Assembly: GCA_028282905.1 (NCBI GenBank)
Contig: JANQGW010000117.1
Location: 1-40,659, forward strand
Direction: 5' to 3'
Length of the DNA: 40,659 bases
Origin: Sedimentisphaerales bacterium
Lineage (GTDB): Bacteria > Planctomycetota > Phycisphaerae > Sedimentisphaerales > Anaerohalosphaeraceae
This document shows, piece by piece, positions 8,367 through 15,811 of the stretch. Position 1 is the first letter of the stretch. Every line of letters starts with the position of its first letter. Below the pieces are notes generated by a model. That model was not told the DNA's origin. It saw only the letters and a program-made list of their open reading frames with translations, and searched no databases. The translations under genes were made by a program, and so were the position numbers.

Positions 8367-9992
8367 ATGAAGAAACTGTTCGCAACCCTTACCACACTCT
8401 TAACTATTATCTCATTGAGCGGCTGCTTTGAAGAAAAGAACGAATATTATCTCAACCCCAACGGCTCCGGCAAGGTGATCCGTGAGGTGGTGACCGTTGG
8501 AAACAGCGGCATTAATTTTTCCGGCGATAATACCGATCCCGATCCGGCGACCCAATTGAAAGAACTCACACAGGAAATATTTCAAAACGCCAGGGGCATC
8601 GAAACCTGGTCCGACGTTACCGCGAATATCACCAACGATGGAAAACTGCACTTTAAAGGAACGGCCTATTTTAAGGATATCACGAAAGTGTCCTTTAATC
8701 AGGAAAGTTTTAGTGCCGATTCCAGTATCATATTCAGCCGCAACGGTGGTTTGTTGACCATGGAACTTAAAGATGATGAAGACGAAGAAACCCCGCCCCC
8801 GCCTGCAAACTTAACCGCCGATCAGATCACCCAACAGATCAAACAGGAGCGGCTGAAATACAACCAGTCCAAACCGCTGATGGAAAGCATTCTCGCCAAT
8901 CTCAAGCAAACCACCATCGTCCATTACAAAGGCCAGGTTAAACAAGCGGTTAATTTCCAGCAAGGCCCTGACGTTGTCTCCCTGGCCTTCGAGGGGAAAC
9001 AACTCATGGAATACATGGACGGCATAATGACCGACAACAAGAAGATCGAAAAAATGATCCGTGCCGGAAAATCAATGGATGACAGTGATTTCGAGGGCTT
9101 TTTTGAATATCTCGGCGGAAAGCCTGAGAAACCCCGCGCGGTGATCGCTTTGACCAAACCGCTGTTCGATTACAAAAAGGAAGTTAAAAAAGCAAAAGCC
9201 GATTTCCCCGCTATGAAAAAATCGCTGAACCTGACCGCCGCAGCAACAATCGAAACTAAAACCGTCGAGTACGTTTCCGGGATGGATGTGCAGAACTTGC
9301 GTGTCGGTGGTGTGCGCATCATTTTCTTTGAAGATAAATCGATCGACTACCGGCCGTTCTACCAGTCTCCTGGTTACTCACTGTCACTCGTTGGAAAACT
9401 GCCCGCCGCCAATATGCAGATTAATGATGGTCTGCTGACTAAAGCGGTCACCCTGTCCGGGAAGGATCTGATGCCAAAGCGAGAGTTTGACCGTGACCTG
9501 GATCAACTGGAACTGGCTGATGACGGTAACTCCATTTCGTTCAGTTTAAAGTTGCAGGTGCCCGACGAAAACGAAAAGGGCATGGCTGAAATCGCCGGAA
9601 CATTGAAATGCTTTAAGAGTAAAGGCACGAAAAAAACCGACTTGGGTGTCATGGAGTTAAAAGAGGGAGCAGCTAACAAAGCCGAAGGTATTTCAATCGC
9701 CAAGGCCGGCAAGGCCGACTGGGGCGATGATTATGAGATCGAATTGAAGCTGAAAGTCCTTAAACACGCTCTGAAAGACATCCAATTGTTTGCCGAAGAC
9801 GGCACGCAAATCGAAACCGACGTCTCCGGGGGCATGTCTTCAAGCGGCTTTTGGCTGCAGCGCAGCATCCGAACCGAAAAGCCCCTGCCCGCTAAAGGAC
9901 GAATTGTCCTGGAACTCTACGACGGCCTCGAAGAATACGAAATTCCCTTCAGTCTGAAAAATATTTCACTCACAGGTAAACCGTTAAAATAA
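8367..9992 (+). CDS. Large lipoprotein of unknown function
   Basis: 541 residues with AAGGAG before the ATG. The N-terminus MKKLFATLTTLLTIISLSGC is a lipoprotein signal with lipobox LSGC. The mature start (EEKNEYYLNPNGSGKVIREVV) resembles other lipoproteins that open with a short beta segment. Further on there is an acidic/proline stretch (DDEDEETPPPPANL), a helical part and a C-terminal half rich in beta strands (YEIELKLKVLKHALKDIQLF, RIVLELYDGLEEYEIPF). I recognise no catalytic motif. The gene is followed after 32 bases by a MotA/TolQ-like membrane protein; a functional link is possible but not shown. Confidence 0.75.
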   Translation: MKKLFATLTTLLTIISLSGCFEEKNEYYLNPNGSGKVIREVVTVGNSGINFSGDNTDPDPATQLKELTQEIFQNARGIETWSDVTANITNDGKLHFKGTAYFKDITKVSFNQESFSADSSIIFSRNGGLLTMELKDDEDEETPPPPANLTADQITQQIKQERLKYNQSKPLMESILANLKQTTIVHYKGQVKQAVNFQQGPDVVSLAFEGKQLMEYMDGIMTDNKKIEKMIRAGKSMDDSDFEGFFEYLGGKPEKPRAVIALTKPLFDYKKEVKKAKADFPAMKKSLNLTAAATIETKTVEYVSGMDVQNLRVGGVRIIFFEDKSIDYRPFYQSPGYSLSLVGKLPAANMQINDGLLTKAVTLSGKDLMPKREFDRDLDQLELADDGNSISFSLKLQVPDENEKGMAEIAGTLKCFKSKGTKKTDLGVMELKEGAANKAEGISIAKAGKADWGDDYEIELKLKVLKHALKDIQLFAEDGTQIETDVSGGMSSSGFWLQRSIRTEKPLPAKGRIVLELYDGLEEYEIPFSLKNISLTGKPLK

Positions 9993-10024
9993 CACAAGCA
10001 GGATCGTCAAAATAGGAGTCGAGC

Positions 10025-10597
10025 ATGAAGTATCAATTTTCAATTTGTCGAACGATGTCAACATTAGTCATTCTCTTAATACTTGCCGGAGCCATCTTGT
10101 TAGGCGGCAGTTATCGAATGTTCGTGCATGTCCCGACATTTGCCATCACTTTCGGCTTATGCTTTTTCATGTTGCTGTGTGTTTACGAAACTGAGTTTTT
10201 AAAATTCATTGCTGCAGCTTTTCGAATCTTGTTCTGCAAAACGCTCGAACCACACCCTCGTTTTGCCCAAATCGCCTTATTTGGCAGTCGAGCAATTATC
10301 GGCGTTGGACTTATTGGAATGCTCATTGGACTTATTCAAATGCTATCCAATTTAAGTGATCCACAGGGTATAGGCATAGGCATGGCAACAGCATTCGTTT
10401 GTCCGTTATACTCAATCATCATATCGGAAGTCTTTTTTGCTATTGCATATCAATCGTTCAAAGATTCGCAGGATAAACAAGAGAAGAATGCCGTCTTACC
10501 GATAGTCAATGCGGGCTTGCCATTGGTGATAATTCTCTTTATCATTAGCACTTTTGGAATTTTATTATCTTCCTTTAGCCATTGGAACATAAACTAG
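10025..10597 (+). CDS. MotA/TolQ/ExbB-like proton-channel family protein
   Basis: 190 residues with four likely membrane spans. The segment AIIGVGLIGMLIGLIQMLSN, with the following GIGIGMATAFVCPLYSIIISEVFF, matches the core of MotA (a Gly-rich span, the LSDP turn, then the MA-AL-TLYG span). MotA and its relatives pair with a MotB/ExbD/TolR protein to turn proton flow into work, but no such partner is in the window. The gene is AT-richer than its neighbours. It could be a divergent stand-alone member; the family call is from pattern only. Confidence 0.6.
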   Translation: MKYQFSICRTMSTLVILLILAGAILLGGSYRMFVHVPTFAITFGLCFFMLLCVYETEFLKFIAAAFRILFCKTLEPHPRFAQIALFGSRAIIGVGLIGMLIGLIQMLSNLSDPQGIGIGMATAFVCPLYSIIISEVFFAIAYQSFKDSQDKQEKNAVLPIVNAGLPLVIILFIISTFGILLSSFSHWNIN

Positions 10598-10607
10598 GAA
10601 TTTAATT

Positions 10608-11720
10608 ATGAAAATTAATGAGATTGCACAAGCGGTTGAGAAAATTGCGCCGTTGGGATTAGCGCAGGATTGGGATAATGTGGGATTGCTGATTGGCGAC
10701 CCGGAAAAGAATATCAAAAAGATCCTGGTGACGATTGATACGACAATGGACGTGGTCAAAGAGGCCAAGGAAAAGAAGTCTGACTTGATATTGTCCTATC
10801 ACCCGGTCATCTGGGATGGGCTCAAGCGCATTACCGCAGACGGACCTGACGCCAATGTCTATGAATTGATCCGCTCAGGAATCAGTGTGTTTTCGATTCA
10901 CACAGCGCTGGACGTCGCTGCCGGCGGCGTTAATGATGCGCTGGCCGCGATTTTGGGCATTAACGCCCCGAAGCCCATAGGCGATTATGTCGCCGACCCG
11001 ATAGGCCCGCAGTACAAATTGATCACCTTTATTCCTGAAAATGCCGTCAATGAGGTCACCGACGCGCTCTACGCCGCGGGTGCGGGTGCCATCGGCAATT
11101 ATTCGGATTGCGGTTTCATGCACGAAGGCGTCGGGACGTTTAAACCGCTAAAAGGCGCTAATCCAGCCATCGGCAAACGCGGCAAGCTCGAACACGTCAG
11201 CGAAATCCGACTGGAAACCGTGATCCCTGCCGGCAAAGTCGCCACGGTTATCGCCGCCCTGCGTGAAAGCCATCCGTATGAAACCCCAGCCTTCGACGTA
11301 TTCCAGCACCACGATATCGAGAATAAAATCGGCCTCGGCCGTATCGGATACCTCGAAAAACCGCTGTCGATGCCCAAAGCCATCGAACAGGTCAAGGCCG
11401 CAACCGGTTGTGATGCCGTCGGATTGGTCGGCCCGGCCAGGCGAACCATCAAAAAAGCCGCCGTTTGTGCCGGTTCCTGCGGCAAAATCCTCGATTCGGT
11501 CATCGCCCAGGGTTGCGACCTGTACCTGACCGGTGAACTGAAGCACCACCAGGCTATCGCCGCCCAGGAGGCAGGCTTGACCTGTATTTGCCTGTCACAT
11601 ACGGTTTCTGAGCGATTTGCACTGAAAAATCTCGCAAAACAATTGAAAAATCGCCTCAAAAACGTCACAATAGCCCGCAGCAAAAAAGACAAAGACCCAT
11701 TCACATGGAAAGAGGTATAA
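10608..11720 (+). CDS. NIF3-family dinuclear-metal protein with PII-like insert
   Basis: 370 residues, the length of NIF3 proteins that carry a middle domain (YqfO type). Metal-site motifs are visible: LSYHPVIWDG, FSIHTALDVAAGGVNDALA, and near the end GELKHHQAIAAQEAGLTCICLSHTVSERFA. Between them, residues from about 138 to 240 (YKLITFIPENAVNEVTDALY to VIAALRESHPYETPAFDVF) form the PII/CutA-like insert. The family is often annotated as GTP cyclohydrolase 1 type 2, but a firm general function is not established. It starts 10 bases after the MotA-like gene, so the two may be co-transcribed. Confidence 0.88.
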   Translation: MKINEIAQAVEKIAPLGLAQDWDNVGLLIGDPEKNIKKILVTIDTTMDVVKEAKEKKSDLILSYHPVIWDGLKRITADGPDANVYELIRSGISVFSIHTALDVAAGGVNDALAAILGINAPKPIGDYVADPIGPQYKLITFIPENAVNEVTDALYAAGAGAIGNYSDCGFMHEGVGTFKPLKGANPAIGKRGKLEHVSEIRLETVIPAGKVATVIAALRESHPYETPAFDVFQHHDIENKIGLGRIGYLEKPLSMPKAIEQVKAATGCDAVGLVGPARRTIKKAAVCAGSCGKILDSVIAQGCDLYLTGELKHHQAIAAQEAGLTCICLSHTVSERFALKNLAKQLKNRLKNVTIARSKKDKDPFTWKEV

Positions 11721-11740
11721 GCCCTCTATTCCAACATTAT

Positions 11741-11845
11741 CCGGGCGGCGTAAGCCCCGGAACAACCCCGTAGGGGTGAAACAATAATAGCCGGAGGTGT
11801 AAACCTCCGGAAAGGGACACATTATTACCCAAGCCCCGAAGGGGC
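11741..11845. repeat. Cluster of four short palindromes
   Basis: Four hairpins follow each other: CCGGG...CCCGG (11741-11760), CCCCGTAGGGG (11766-11776), CCGGAGGTGTAAACCTCCGG (11791-11810) and GCCCCGAAGGGGC (11833-11845). The spacers share the words AACAATAAT and ACATAATAAT. It looks like a compound intergenic repeat. It sits between the NIF3-family gene and scpB and may form a folded 5' or 3' region. Confidence 0.65.
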
Positions 11846-11880
11846 GACATAATAATTAGACAAAAGGAAAAATCAAGAGT

Positions 11881-12762
11881 ATGCAGGAAGAACGCACGGA
11901 ACCGACAGATGCCCAGACACCGGATGCCGAAATCGTAGAAACTGAAGCCGCTCCGCAAGAGGTCGAAGCAACCGAAGAATTCGCTTCAAGGCAGGATGAA
12001 CCTGTAGCTGGCGAGGTTCAAGTGGAAGCAGCCGAAGAGAATTCCATCGATGATAATCAACCGGAAACCGACCAAGCAGACCCGGCAGGTACCGACGATA
12101 CAGAACCTGCTGACAACACCGAGCCGTCTGAAGCAGAAACCACGGAAGAACCGCCGACTGATGAGCCTGCTCCCGCCGATATCGAAGACAACGAAGACGA
12201 CGCCGAAGAGCAGGACACCGAAGTCCCTGAAGATTTCGAAGCCACGCTGGAAACGGTCATCGAATCGGTGCTCTTTGCCAGCGATGAACCGCTCAGCCCG
12301 AAACGGCTGGTGGATATCGCCGAGGCCGGCTCGGTGAAGGCCGTCAATAAATGCGTGCGATCGCTGAACAAGACCTATCGCGATGACGGGCGGGCCTTCC
12401 GCATCGAAAAAATTTCCGGCGGCTACCAGATGATGACGCTGTCGATCTTTAACCCATGGATCAGCAAACTCATTAAAGTTCGCTCGGACAACAAGCTGTC
12501 GCCGGCGGCTCTGGAAGCGCTGGCCATCGTTGCCTATAAGCAGCCAATCATCCGTGCGGATGTTGAAGCCATTCGTGGCGTCGCCTCCGGCGAAGTCCTG
12601 CGAAATCTGATGTACAAAGGACTGGTCAAGATCGTCGGCCGCGCCGAAATCCTCGGCCGCCCCATGCTCTACGGAACCACCAAAAAATTCCTCGACATCT
12701 TCGGCCTAAACAACCTCAAAGACCTGCCCAAAATTGAAGAACTCAAAAAACCGGAATCTTAA
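11881..12762 (+). CDS. scpB: Segregation and condensation protein B with long acidic N-terminus
   Basis: 293 residues, where about 180-200 is usual. The first ~120 residues are a low-complexity acidic extension full of Glu, Asp, Thr and Pro. The conserved ScpB part follows: TLETVIESVLFASDEPLSPK, FRIEKISGGYQMMTL, and LSPAALEALAIVAYKQPIIR with GVASGEVLRNLMYKGLVKI, two winged-helix domains. ScpB binds ScpA and the SMC ATPase to organise the chromosome. scpA is not next to it here. The acidic arm may be a disordered linker; its role is unknown. Confidence 0.92.
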   Translation: MQEERTEPTDAQTPDAEIVETEAAPQEVEATEEFASRQDEPVAGEVQVEAAEENSIDDNQPETDQADPAGTDDTEPADNTEPSEAETTEEPPTDEPAPADIEDNEDDAEEQDTEVPEDFEATLETVIESVLFASDEPLSPKRLVDIAEAGSVKAVNKCVRSLNKTYRDDGRAFRIEKISGGYQMMTLSIFNPWISKLIKVRSDNKLSPAALEALAIVAYKQPIIRADVEAIRGVASGEVLRNLMYKGLVKIVGRAEILGRPMLYGTTKKFLDIFGLNNLKDLPKIEELKKPES

Positions 12763-12784
12763 CCATAAGCTATTAGAAAAGATA

Positions 12785-13117
12785 ATGAAATTATTACTCA
12801 CAGTCGAAGATCATTTTTTGCTTAAGAACAGAGGGCTCGTTGTAGTCCCTCATCTTGATATTCCTGATGGCGTTCCTTTCAAGGATCTTTTTTTTTCAGA
12901 CCAAGTTCTTGTTCAATCTCCAGACGGCACAGAAACTCAGCTGTCAATAGCATTTGGCACTGAGCACTTTAATCGTCCTAACCCAGATCTCCCTTCATTT
13001 GTTCTTACCGTTACACTTCCAGAAGGAACAAAAGAAACAGTTCCTATTGGAAGCAAGCTTTTTGTAAGTGAAGAAGTTTTTATGAAACTTGCAGGAGAAG
13101 GGCCAGATGAAACTTAA
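12785..13117 (+). CDS. Small protein, possibly a stand-alone EF-Tu domain 2-like barrel
   Basis: 110 residues from the ATG at 12785; an in-frame ATG at 12734 would overlap scpB and is less likely. The sequence KLLLTVEDHFLLKNRGLVVV, then DQVLVQSPDG and a later VPIGSKLFVS, recalls the beta barrel of translation factor domain 2 (VEDVF.I.GRGTVVTG... V..G). No GTPase domain is present. The coding sequence is AT-richer than scpB and mutY on either side, which may mean transfer. The family call is tentative. Confidence 0.6.
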   Translation: MKLLLTVEDHFLLKNRGLVVVPHLDIPDGVPFKDLFFSDQVLVQSPDGTETQLSIAFGTEHFNRPNPDLPSFVLTVTLPEGTKETVPIGSKLFVSEEVFMKLAGEGPDET

Positions 13118-13150
13118 TATGATTCATTTCTTTGGATAATAGTATTATAT

Positions 13151-14263
13151 ATGAACACCCCAACTGCATCGACTAGCAATAATTGCAAACCACTTAAAAC
13201 TTCAAAAATTCGAGTTAATTTATTAAAATGGTTTGCGACCAATGCGCGGGATTTGCCGTGGCGACGGACCGATGATCCGTATGCGATTTGGGTGTCGGAG
13301 ATTATGCTTCAGCAGACACAGGTGGCGACCGTGATTGACTATTACAACCGTTTTTTAAAAAAGTTTCCGACGGTGGAAAAGCTGGCAAGGGCCAGGCAGG
13401 ATACGGTTTTAAAACTCTGGGAAGGTTTGGGCTATTACAGCCGGGGCCGTAATCTGCACAAGGCGGCCAAGGTGATTGTCGATGATTACAACGGTCAATT
13501 GCCGGATACGATTGACGAATTGCAAAAAATCCCCGGCATCGGCCGCTACACCGCCGGGGCGATTGCCAGCATTGCCTTCGGTAAGCCCGCCCCTATTCTG
13601 GACGGCAATGTCATCCGCATATTGTGTCGGATTTTCCGTATTACCGGAAACCCCAAAGAGACTGAGACCCAAAAAATACTCTGGCAGCTTGCCGAAACAC
13701 TGGTATCGCCCAAACATCCCGGCGATTTTAATGAGGCCATGATGGAACTGGGGGCGACGGTCTGTGTGCCGACCAACCCGGCGTGTTTCGACTGCCCGCT
13801 GCAAAAAATTTGTCAAGCTTACAAGCGTGACGAGCAGGAGAAACTGCCCTACCGGCAAAAAGCCAAGCCCGTGCCGCATTATACCATCGTCGTCGGCATT
13901 GTTTATAAAAACGACAAAATCCTGATCGATAAACGCAAGCAGAACGCCCTGCTCGGCGGTTTATGGGAGTTCCCGGGCGGCAAAAAACAGAAAGGCGAGT
14001 CTTTTAAAGAAGCTGTCGCTCGCGAAGTCAAAGAAGAAACCGCCGTAGACATCAACGTCGGCAAGAGACTGTGCATCGTCAAGCATGTCTATTCACACTT
14101 TAAGATCACCCTGCACGCCTATCTGTGTGAATACACCTCCGGCGCAGCAAAGGCACTCGCCTGCGACGCCGTCAAATGGGTCAAACCGGAAGATTTAGAA
14201 AAATACGCCTTCCCCGCCGCCAACGTCAAGATCATCAAAGCCCTGAACGCCGCAACTAAGTAA
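13151..14263 (+). CDS. mutY: A/G-specific adenine DNA glycosylase fused to an intact Nudix domain
   Basis: 370 residues. The glycosylase part has catalytic Glu50 in SEIMLQQTQVATV, the helix-hairpin-helix LQKIPGIGRYTAGAIASIAF, Asp151 in ILDGNVIRI, and the 4Fe-4S cysteines 205, 212, 215 and 221 with the right C-x6-C-x2-C-x5-C spacing. MutY removes adenine paired with 8-oxoguanine. The C-terminal domain has a full Nudix signature (GGKKQKGESFKEAVAREV then KEET, about residues 276-299). In E. coli MutY this domain has lost the signature and only helps recognise the lesion. Here it may also hydrolyse nucleotides as MutT does; that is inference. Confidence 0.93.
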   Translation: MNTPTASTSNNCKPLKTSKIRVNLLKWFATNARDLPWRRTDDPYAIWVSEIMLQQTQVATVIDYYNRFLKKFPTVEKLARARQDTVLKLWEGLGYYSRGRNLHKAAKVIVDDYNGQLPDTIDELQKIPGIGRYTAGAIASIAFGKPAPILDGNVIRILCRIFRITGNPKETETQKILWQLAETLVSPKHPGDFNEAMMELGATVCVPTNPACFDCPLQKICQAYKRDEQEKLPYRQKAKPVPHYTIVVGIVYKNDKILIDKRKQNALLGGLWEFPGGKKQKGESFKEAVAREVKEETAVDINVGKRLCIVKHVYSHFKITLHAYLCEYTSGAAKALACDAVKWVKPEDLEKYAFPAANVKIIKALNAATK

Positions 14264-14265
14264 AA

Positions 14266-14292
14266 GTCATCCCGAGCGTAGCCGAGGGATCT
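14266..14292. repeat. REP-like hairpin after mutY
   Basis: GTCATCCCGAGCGTAGCCGAGGGATCT, written here in two pieces for length: GTCATCCCGAGCGTA then GCCGAGGGATCT. It contains an imperfect hairpin and belongs to the dispersed GTCATCCC...GGGAT type of intergenic repeat. It begins three bases after the mutY stop. Confidence 0.55.
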
Positions 14293-14336
14293 ATTTAAAC
14301 AGCCGCCGAAGGCAACTCCTTGCTAACCGCACCCAC

Positions 14337-14762
14337 TTAAAATCCATACGCCGGTTTTAACTGCTCACCTGTCGGCAGTGTATCATATTGCTCGCCCTTG
14401 GGGCCAATGTAATGGCCGGAAGCCGTGCGTGTCAGTTTGACCGGTGTCTTGGAACCGTTACTGTTCGTAATCCAAACCGTCACGACATTCGCATCAGCCC
14501 GCGGATACTGTGTCTGCCCGGACGTTGCCTGCTGGCCTTCAGCCTTTTTATCCTGATGATGGCCGATGGCATAGCCGGCCCCAGCGCCAATCCCGGCGCC
14601 GATCATCGTCGCCTTGGTATCTCCGCCGGCCAGTTGGCCGATGCCCGCACCAATCGCCGTGCCCCACAGAGCCTTATTCTGTGCTTCGGATTCACAACCG
14701 CTGACGCCCAGCAGGCCAAAACCGACGGATACAATCAATATTGCCGTTATCCACTGTCTCAT
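14337..14762 (-). CDS. Glycine-zipper lipoprotein
   Basis: 141 residues. The ATG at 14762 is chosen because AAAGGAGTG stands eight bases upstream; the longer frame from 14780 would translate that very ribosome site. MRQWITAILIVSVGFGLL is followed by the lipobox GVSGC. Residues about 30-65 (ALWGTAIGAGIGQLAGG and ATMIGAGIGAGAGYAIG) are a glycine zipper, known from outer-membrane-associated lipoproteins such as the 17-kDa antigen family. The C-terminal part (VVTVWITNSNGSKTPVKLTR) looks like a small beta domain. Convergent with mutY. Envelope role likely; specific function unknown. Confidence 0.8.
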   Translation of the reverse strand: MRQWITAILIVSVGFGLLGVSGCESEAQNKALWGTAIGAGIGQLAGGDTKATMIGAGIGAGAGYAIGHHQDKKAEGQQATSGQTQYPRADANVVTVWITNSNGSKTPVKLTRTASGHYIGPKGEQYDTLPTGEQLKPAYGF

Positions 14763-14913
14763 TCTATCACTCCTTTTCAATTATCATGAGTTCACTTTAT
14801 ATATACCCTTCGACGCCAAGTTTTGTTCCGGCTTGAAAACGGGCAGCTTTTCTTTTATAATCGGCAAAAATCGTATAAAATCAAGAAAATTTAGCATATT
14901 CGCAGGAGTCATC

Positions 14914-15717
14914 ATGAAATCTGACTTAATTATTACCGGGGCCGCCGGCCGCATGGGAAAACGTATTATCGCCCTCTCCAATGAGGATGAAGGCCTGAAT
15001 ATTGTCGGTGCGGTCGATTGGGCCGAACATCCCGACCAGGGCAAAGACGCCGGAACACTGGCAGGTATTGAGGCCATTGGCGTGCCGTTGGCGGCCGATT
15101 TCAGCGTCAAAGCCGACGTGATGATTGACTTTTCGCTGCCGGTCGCTGCCGATGCCTCGATTGATTACTGCGTTGCCAATAACATCGCCCTGGTCATGGG
15201 GACCACCGGACTTTCCACTGAACAAACAGCCAAACTGAAAGACGTCGCAGCAAAAATCCCCGTCCTGCATGCGTCCAACTACAGCCTGGGAATGAATCTG
15301 CTGTTTGCAACTGTCGGAAAAGTCGCCAAGGCTCTGGGCGAAGACTACGACATCGAAATCGTCGAAGCACATCACCGCTTCAAAAAAGACGCCCCCAGCG
15401 GCTCGGCATTATCATTAGCTGAAGCGGTCTGCGATGAGACCGACCGTGATTATCCCGGCTACCTGACCCACGGCCGCGAAGGTGGCGACGCCCTGCGAGA
15501 AAAAGGCACCATCGGAATGCATGCGGTCCGCGGCGGCGACATCGTCGGCCAACACTCAGTAATCTATACCACGCTCGGCGAAACCGTCACCATCAGCCAC
15601 AGCGCCCACACCCGCGACACCTTCGTCCACGGCGCCATCCGCGCCGCCAAGTGGGTCACCAACCAAAAACCGGGGCTTTACAATATGCTCGATGTCTTAG
15701 GCCTGAAAGACGAATGA
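14914..15717 (+). CDS. dapB: 4-hydroxy-tetrahydrodipicolinate reductase
   Basis: 267 residues, the normal length. The start is the ATG at 14914 with AGGAG upstream; the frame is open further back but without a start signal. GAAGRMG at residues 9-15 binds NAD(P)H, VMGTTGLS is the second cofactor segment, and EAHHRFKKDAPSGSAL holds the catalytic His and Lys; GGDIVGQHSV is also conserved. The enzyme reduces the dihydrodipicolinate precursor in lysine and diaminopimelate synthesis. No other dap gene is nearby. It is divergent from the glycine-zipper lipoprotein. Confidence 0.96.
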   Translation: MKSDLIITGAAGRMGKRIIALSNEDEGLNIVGAVDWAEHPDQGKDAGTLAGIEAIGVPLAADFSVKADVMIDFSLPVAADASIDYCVANNIALVMGTTGLSTEQTAKLKDVAAKIPVLHASNYSLGMNLLFATVGKVAKALGEDYDIEIVEAHHRFKKDAPSGSALSLAEAVCDETDRDYPGYLTHGREGGDALREKGTIGMHAVRGGDIVGQHSVIYTTLGETVTISHSAHTRDTFVHGAIRAAKWVTNQKPGLYNMLDVLGLKDE

Positions 15718-15730
15718 CACCATTAATTCG

Positions 15731-15788
15731 CAGAGACCGCAAAGCATAAAGAGATATTATTATCTCTCTGAATCCTCTGTGGTCTCTG
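15731..15788. repeat. Nested inverted repeat between convergent genes
   Basis: CAGAGACC (15731-15738) pairs with GGTCTCTG (15781-15788), and inside it AGAGAT pairs with ATCTCT around an ATTATT loop. The words belong to a dispersed CGCAGAG...CTCTGTG type of intergenic repeat. It separates dapB from the convergent E2 gene and might help end both transcripts, though it lacks a T-run. Confidence 0.55.
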
Positions 15789-15811
15789 TGTCAAATCTTT
15801 AGAAGTGATCT

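Noticed and set aside
11741..11845. Hairpin array considered as a CRISPR
   Set aside because: The hairpins differ in sequence and there are no equal spacers or cas genes; no CRISPR array is visible in the window.
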